64,000 bases of DNA from Eleginops maclovinus. Its lineage: Eukaryota; Chordata; Actinopteri; Perciformes; Eleginopidae. Under the pieces are notes generated by a model that had not been told where the DNA came from, did not search any database, and saw nothing but the letters and a program-made list of their open reading frames with translations. The stretch's first letter is position 1; the number at the start of each line of letters is the position of its first letter. Shown piece by piece: positions 57,200 to 64,000 of this stretch. The DNA lies in the NCBI RefSeq assembly GCF_036324505.1, contig NC_086352.1, positions 8,944,501 to 9,008,500 on the forward strand, read 5' to 3'. The position numbers and the translations under genes were made by a program.

Positions 57200-57780
57200 C
57201 TCCCAGTCACTATTTCGTCCCTCTAAGTTGATGCTATGCCCAGCGATCTATGCTACCTCTTCTTTCCTGCCTCCACTCTTTATATTTACATTATCGTCAA
57301 TGACACTGTAATGACTGGTGTGATTATGCATGCGGACTGGGCTGTGAACGGGTGTGTTGACACGGTGTTGACAGGCTGGCGCGGTCACATCTCTCCCACT
57401 TTCTCAGGTGGGAGCTCTGGTTATGCACAGCCTTCATTTAGATTCGATTACAGTGATGCACGCCTTATGGGTGTCACTTCTCTTCCGCTTCACAATTTAG
57501 GGAGAGAGGTTGGGCAGTAATTGTGCTACCTGGGTGCAGAAGCCCTGGTGGCAAATCAAGCAGCGGGTGCTCAGTGGCATATCGTCTGGCTGCCTTCTCC
57601 CAGCTCATTTATTTGCCTCCAGTTGTCAACGCGGGAATATCACTGTGTGCAAATTAGCTAGCCGGGCCTTCAAGGACCGGCTCCTTCTGCCCACCCCGCC
57701 CGAGTGGCGCCTGTTATGTCCAATTACACACCCAGTAGCTGTGATTACCATGTAGAACTAGCAACTCCAGCAAGAGCACA
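57200..57780. other. candidate conserved non-coding element
   Basis: A unique stretch of mixed composition with many CpG and AT-core motifs, such as TGATTATGCATGCGGAC and GCAAATTAGCTAGCCGGG. Two overlapping plus-strand open frames of 94 and 81 codons have no recognised domain, so a regulatory reading is preferred. No alignment was possible. Confidence 0.3.
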
Positions 57781-60700
57781 CGTAAAGAACCCACGTGCAT
57801 AAAGGCACAAACAAACCTCATCTGCACCTGCTTCATTACCTGCAAACCCCCTCGCTGCAGATGCACAACAGCGTCTTCTTTAAGCTTCCTGGTGTCTTCA
57901 TTGCGCTCTGCAATGAGCTCAGAGAAGCTAATAAGTGACAAGCTATATAAATATATATTTTACATTACATCTGAGACACATCATTTTTCTTGAAGGCAAT
58001 GCAGGAGAGCATAGATATCACACTTATAAACAATACTATTATTTGACACATGCCACTATGACACATATTCCCGAAAGTAAAAGAATCTTCTGGGAACAGA
58101 GGATCACAGTTTCTTCGCTAGCATACAGAGTGAATTCTCGTCTTACCAGCTCCAAAGCCTTTGGGTATTGCATATTGCAAATAGCCTACAGCAGCGCAGT
58201 TATGTGGAACAGAACAGAAAAACATGCTGGTTTTGGTTGGTAAAAAGTGAAACGTTAGATCTGCAGCGTTTACTGTCATACAGTTGTTGTTATTTCAGTC
58301 TGTGGATATTTGCGGTGCGTCTCTCGACATGGCCTGACCAAAGAAGCAGCATTACTCAGGCTCTGGCCACATGTGAGCCGCACATTACGCCGAGCTGCAC
58401 TGCCCTCTGACCGCCCCCGCTGTTAAACTGCAGCGAAAACAAAAGGAGTCAGAGAGTTCAAAGTGGTGTCTGTTTTGTGTGTAGTCATGGTGGCCTGCCT
58501 TCGGATGCTTTCATCATTTCTCAGTGATGCCATGGTGCCCAGAGGGGGTGATGTCACGGCAAGGTCAATGTCAAATATGAAAGAAAGAAAAGTGGCTTCC
58601 AAGGACTTGTGGGGAGAGAATACTTTCAACAAAATTGTGGAAGGCAACAAGGCACCATGTGGCAATATCATGGCCTGTATACTGTCAGCCAACCTGGGCC
58701 TCGAGGTCCGGGGATGCAGATTGTAAACCACATGCTTCCATTTACGTCTCTGTTATCTTTGTCTCTTCTCTGAGTCTATCTGGAGCGCCGTGTGGACAAA
58801 GTGCTCGGTGAAACAAAGGGAGCAATGGTATCCTCAGTTCGACGCTTACTGCTCGGAGCAGCTGTGGAAATGTCAAACAGGGCTGAGATGAGAGAAGTGT
58901 CGCGAGCGGAATGAAACTGCTGACACCTCATTTCCTTTCATTCCCAGTTCTGAAGCTACTTTTGTCACAGAATGTTTTATATATGTGTAGGTCCTATCTC
59001 TCGTCACTTGTGCTTTTCACCCGACATCAACCATAGAAACACAACACGTGCGATCACGCAAACGGCTTCTTGTGAGCCATTTGTTCTGCCGTGCCATCGT
59101 GCTCTTTGTTTGAACCAGTACCGTCTTTTCCTCCTCAAATCTACTTTACAGAGGGAGACGCTGTTATTCAGAGCCGGCTGAAGATTGCTCTGTGTGAGTG
59201 TGTTGTGATTGCTGTCTCTACTATCTCAATCCTTTTCTTCCCGAAACGTAAATCTCATGTTTTAAAGATTCCTTTAATGGGAATCAAAGTCTAAATATTT
59301 CAATACAGCTATTTTATTATTCAGTAGACTCACAGGCATTTGCAGCCATCTGACTGCAAGAAATCCATGTGCCTTACGTCTTAGCGGTGCAGGTACATGG
59401 CTTCAGCTGGCAATATTACAAGGATTAGCGTGGCATATGAAATATTTAGTGGATTTCTTCTTCCCTCCTTCTAAAACCTAATAAATCAAATGACTGCCAA
59501 ATGTCATTAAAGTGATGGTCTTTGACTGGGTAAGAGAGAGTCCCTTTTCATATTCAAATTTGGGCTGGAAGAAATGAAAGAGCGGAAAGGTTACTTGGTT
59601 TAGCTGACAACCCCCAGTGCCGCGACGCTGGTGGGTGAAGACTCAACGAAGGGCAGATGGAAGGAGGAAGAAGGAGATGTGGTGCTCTGTGACAGAGAAG
59701 GTATTGTCTGACATGCCAGCCGGGCGTCCTCGTGGCATTGGTCTCCTGTTGGCGCAGGCAGGGCGTCTGGCCTGCTGTTTTGATTAGTGAAAGATGTTTT
59801 TTTCGCCACTTTTCTTTTCTTTTTTTTGGGCGAGTTGTCACCTCACAGTGGATCACAGGCTGGGGCTAGTGGGACAACCAGCTGTCTCTGTCACCAACTG
59901 TCACCAGCATTGTCTCTCCTCCCTCACTGGCTGAACAGATGACGGACATCTGAATGGCATGCCCCCCCCACCTCTCCCTCGAACTCGGCATACAGAGGAA
60001 TCATCGATATTCATCCCCTCGCCCACCTCCAGCCTCCCTTTCTATGTTTTGAGTCATTCATATGTAAACGCAGAGATAAAACATATGGTGCTAATTTGCA
60101 ACAAATCAACAGTGACCCAGGCTGACTTTCCACTCCGGATATTCATAGTGAGAGTTACTAGACGCCCAGCACCTGTCTGTGTTTGAAGCCTTGCCTTATT
60201 CATTACCAAAGTGTGTTGGCAAAGCGTGTCAACAAAGGCACAGCAGGCCTGTAATTTGCATACTTCCTACAAGGTGACATAGTGATGTAAATTATCAAAG
60301 AAAACTGATTTTGTGTAAGACGCCACAGTTGTTGTAATGCCATTGGCGTTGGTCTCACGAGACTATTTGAAAAGGAAATTATAATAGATACACAAGACAC
60401 TGTTTGTTACCTTAACTCCAAAGGGAAATCAGCTTCAAAATCATCTGAACGTGAACTCATTGAATGGCAGCTGTCCTCATGTCGACACCTCATCAGAAAT
60501 GACAACATTGATCTAAGAGGGATACAATGAGCCAAACAAACTTTGATTTCACTTCACTTACATCATTAGAGCCACTCATAAGGTCACAGCATATGGAATG
60601 AGATGGAGGAACATCATAAAAAACATAGCTGGATTAAAAGGAAACAGAGTTGACAAAGTTAATATCCATTATACATCAAATTGATAATGTTAATTTTGAA

Positions 60701-61849
60701 TAAGACGGAGGTGTGAAATATTCATGTGGAGCTGTCCAAAGTTTTTTTTTTAATTCCTTTTCTCTCCTCCTTCTTCTCTTCCAGTTGACTTGTCTTTCTT
60801 CTCCATTAATTATCATGCCCAGGAGGTTTTTCAGGGAGAGGAGCAGCCATCAGGCTGAATCATCTTGACAAGGCGGCATGGCCCAATTACACCAGTGCTC
60901 CGCCGGGCTTTGATGTGGCGGAAAAGCAGAGAGATAGGGGCAAATTGCACAGCCATATTATGGTAATGATCTGATTTAATCCTGCTCTAAACTTTATGTA
61001 GCTTGTTTAAAGAAGATGCTAACGCTAATTACAGAGGTGCACCGAGGTGCTGGGTGGGATCGGGTGGAGAGGGCTGAGCCGAGGGGCCTGTGGCAGCGGT
61101 GGCTGGTGGGAGTTTCGAGTCTACAAAGTGCAGCTCATAAATGTTGTAAATGAAAATGAGACAAAGTGGACTTATTTCCGTTTAATTATACATCCGGCAC
61201 AGGTGAAAAGGTCAGGGGTATAGGAGGGCATGTACGCCAGCTCCGAACCTGTTGGGCTACCGTTGTTAATTAACACATCGGAGGATGGAAGTTGAAACAG
61301 GTTTGAGAGAATGGGAAAGAGACGGACACAGGAGGAAAGGGAGAAGCGGGGAGCGGGTTACAGAGGGGTGTTACAAGGAACGTAAGATAATATCAGCCTG
61401 TAATTAACTTGTCACTTCAATTACAGCCCCTCAGATTGGAATTGTCTTGGGCTATGGCGCTGGGCCCTGTCTGTATGGTTAATTAGTCTGACGAGTAGCC
61501 ACCATGCTCCTCTCCGCTCTCCACGCCGTCACGCCTGCAGCAACTTCGGTTTATTGTTCCTGATGATTGACTAGCATGCAGCGGAGAGCGGATCAAACTC
61601 CAGAGAGGGAGCGCGACTGATCAGCTGTCAGAGGTAAACAGACTTCATACTGTCCTCTATTATATTTGAATGGCTGTTATGACTTTAACCTCTTTGCTTG
61701 CTTTGCTGTATCAATTATTAAAGTCTGTGTAACATGTATTATGATCGAGAATGTGTTTGAAATAAAGTCAAGTTGATTTAATCTTGATCCAGGAGTACAC
61801 AGACAGCGTGGCTCCTCACTTAGGCTTGGTAAAACTGATAACTTTGTAT
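57781..61849. other. gene-poor region, with candidate conserved stretches at 60770-61000 and 61380-61620
   Basis: No supportable exon. The two named stretches include CATTAATTATCATGCCC and CCTGTAATTAACTTGTCAC, typical of developmental enhancers in texture. An AATAAA near 61760 could end an unseen plus-strand transcript. Confidence 0.35.
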
Positions 61850-62605
61850 TAAAAGCAACATTATGTAATATTCTGTATTTTTTGTGATTTGGTGTCCCTA
61901 CAGCTTCAGTGTAACTTCCTCATACACAACTAGCAAGCACATAGAGAGCTGTATCGTTACACAGGCCTTTGTTATAATGACTTAACGTATGGTCAACAAT
62001 TAGGGAGTCCACAACTTCAAACAACTAAAGTAGTCCAAACCCAAGAAGGCCAGCTCTGCATCTGTCCAAACTTATTTCTCTTATCCAACAGCATCTCGTT
62101 CAGTCCCTCCGTGCTTTCTCTTCTTAGCATCCTTAATCAATGTTAACTTCAGTATCTTCTCATCTGAAAGGATGTACGCTCTTGAACCTGCCTCTGTTGC
62201 CTGCCTGACTCCTGTTTTTGCTTCTCACCAGCCTTCGCTCTGCCCATGAGATACAAACTTCTGTCTATAGCTCTTATGCTAACGGTGCTAACACCAACAA
62301 TCCCCTGGGCACCATGCTACCGGTCCTTGCAGCATAGCTAACTGAGCTAACAGCTAACAGGTAACTAGCTCAAGGCAGCCGTCAGAGGTGAGTATTACCT
62401 GAGCAAAAAGTTAAGCTTTTCAGACATCAGATGGAAAACCAAGAAAGAATACCTTCAGCTCCCCAAAGTTACACAGAGCAAGCACTGGTGTTCGGGGCGC
62501 AGAGTTGGACATCATTCTCACTATTAAAAGTCAGTGTACCATAAAATATAATGAGTTTGCAGCTGTTATTTTAAAGTTACTAGTTACATAAAGTTTTTTA
62601 AAGTT
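61850..62605. mobile_element. possible MITE-like element with degenerate terminal inverted repeats
   Basis: The left end AAAAGCAACATTATGTAA and the right end TTACATAAAGTTTTT are partly complementary. The interior has GCTAAC-type short motifs common in fish repeats. No coding capacity is present. The ends are uncertain. Confidence 0.35.
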
Positions 62606-64000
62606 TTAATGGATCAATCATTCACAGCTTTTGGTTCAATGAAGGATGAGAGGCTGACCCTGATGTGAACCCACCTGTGGACCATGAGATAATTAAAAGA
62701 AACAAACAGCTTATACATTAATTCATATACGTAGGAGTGTGTACTTGGACCACAAGCCATTAGTGCAAGTGGAGATGTGAAAGAGAATTGAAATATCACA
62801 CTGACAAATCGAAGACTAGAGAGCGGTAACAAAGCTTCATGTAGAAACAGATGTATCTTTGATACTGTCTGTTATGTTCATAAAGAAATCTGTGTACATA
62901 TCAATAGGAAGACAAAAGTAAACACAATTATCTCATTGCATTATGCTCAGTGGGAGATCAAAGATATTTAGCATTTTCAGATAGGTTTTTAAACTTTTTA
63001 AATGCAAGTGAAGTGTTATAAATATACATTAGAGAGCTAATAGCAGTCTCTGCGATGGTTTGTCCTCTGCGTTACCTCTCTCTGCGAACACGAGGACATC
63101 TCCAGGGACGCTGAGGGCCTCTTTGTTAGGATTCATCACTTACACAGGCAGTCGTGTGTACTATCACAGCTCTTGGTGTTACTCTTTGAAATGTCACTGT
63201 TAAGCAGAGTCTGCACTTTTGAAGATGTGTCGAACATTTTGACACAGGTAATCCGCACTGGGCCCGAGTGGATCCGTGTGTTTTCTGAGGAATTCTCGGA
63301 GGAAACTTTGACAGTTATTGCCTCATCGGATATTTAATCTATGCATTATTTCAAGAAACAAATGTTTGGAAAGATTCATAACTGGCAGTTGCTTTACATA
63401 TTCAAATGGTACCTAATATAGCAGTAACTACTTACAGTAACAGTAAATGTCACATTTTAAAATAGAGGAAGTATGACCTTCTTTTCCTGCCTCAGTTATC
63501 TGCTTAATGTTCGCTATCTATTTGTTTCTTCTTCTGTCTTGTTGCAGATTAAGCAACATATTCTTTATTATTTTAAACAGATAAGTCCTTGGCAACCAGG
63601 TCAGTTTTGAGCCCACAACCCTGAAATATTGCTGAGCTGCAACCGCCAAGCCACCTTACAATCCACCATTACTACAATTAGTTGAAATGTTGCCAGTTTG
63701 TTCATCCAATTTTCCCACCAATTTGTATTATAATTGTACTGCTGTTAACATCCTAATTGTTGTAAAGGAAGTGAAGTGCATTTGAGTTGCTCAATAGGTG
63801 CTTGACTAAATTAAAAATTCTGATTTATTTGGATTGAATTGATGGATTAAATTGTCATGGTAAAATGTAATATAATTGGCTTTAATTAAATAGATTTTGA
63901 ACTATTTAAGTATCGACCTAAATGGTGGGCAGATGACCAACTAACCGACTGACAGACATTTCCATCCTCGAAGCCTAAAAACAAGGGAAAAAAACAAGGA
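62606..64000. other. AT-rich unique sequence at the right edge
   Basis: I see no gene, RNA or clear repeat in this stretch. Confidence 0.5.

Overview
This 64 kb window is nuclear genomic DNA of a teleost fish. It has multi-exon genes with GT/AG introns, very dense (CA)n microsatellites including three perfect arrays of 158-224 bp, and dispersed repeats of types common in bony-fish genomes. Two protein-coding genes can be read with confidence, both on the minus strand: chd9 and aktip.

Left part (1-29.5 kb): the 5' half of chd9, a CHD-family SNF2 chromatin remodeller. A non-coding first exon ends at 29332. A large first coding exon (24240-25849) carries the Gln-rich N-terminus, and a second coding exon (7286-7692) carries a Ser run and a basic segment. 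The rest of the gene, including chromodomains and helicase, lies beyond position 1. The intron between the coding exons holds a CpG- and pyrimidine-rich segment (9.6-10.8 kb). Inside it is a ten-codon reading frame with a strong Kozak context and a perfect splice donor, in phase with the exon at 7692. Joined in silico, the two make a textbook AT-hook (KRPRGRPRK) at the start of a short CHD9 isoform. This is the most interesting observation in the window.

Middle (29.5-38.3 kb): a short intergenic region with a degraded LINE tail, then the complete aktip gene. All nine coding exons can be traced and give a 295-residue UEV-domain protein. Its promoter has inverted CCAAT boxes, a palindromic CACGTG E-box and a possible divergent transcript. 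aktip and chd9 are head to tail, with no rbl2 between them.

Right part (38.4-64 kb): no supportable protein gene. It looks like a regulatory gene desert, with several non-repetitive stretches rich in homeodomain-type AT motifs that are candidate conserved non-coding elements. Scattered teleost repeats, one foldback-like inverted pair and a (TG)100 array also lie here. CHD9 acts in the nucleus on chromatin, while AKTIP belongs to the FTS-Hook-FHIP dynein-adaptor complex. Their adjacency is chromosomal synteny, not evidence of a shared pathway.
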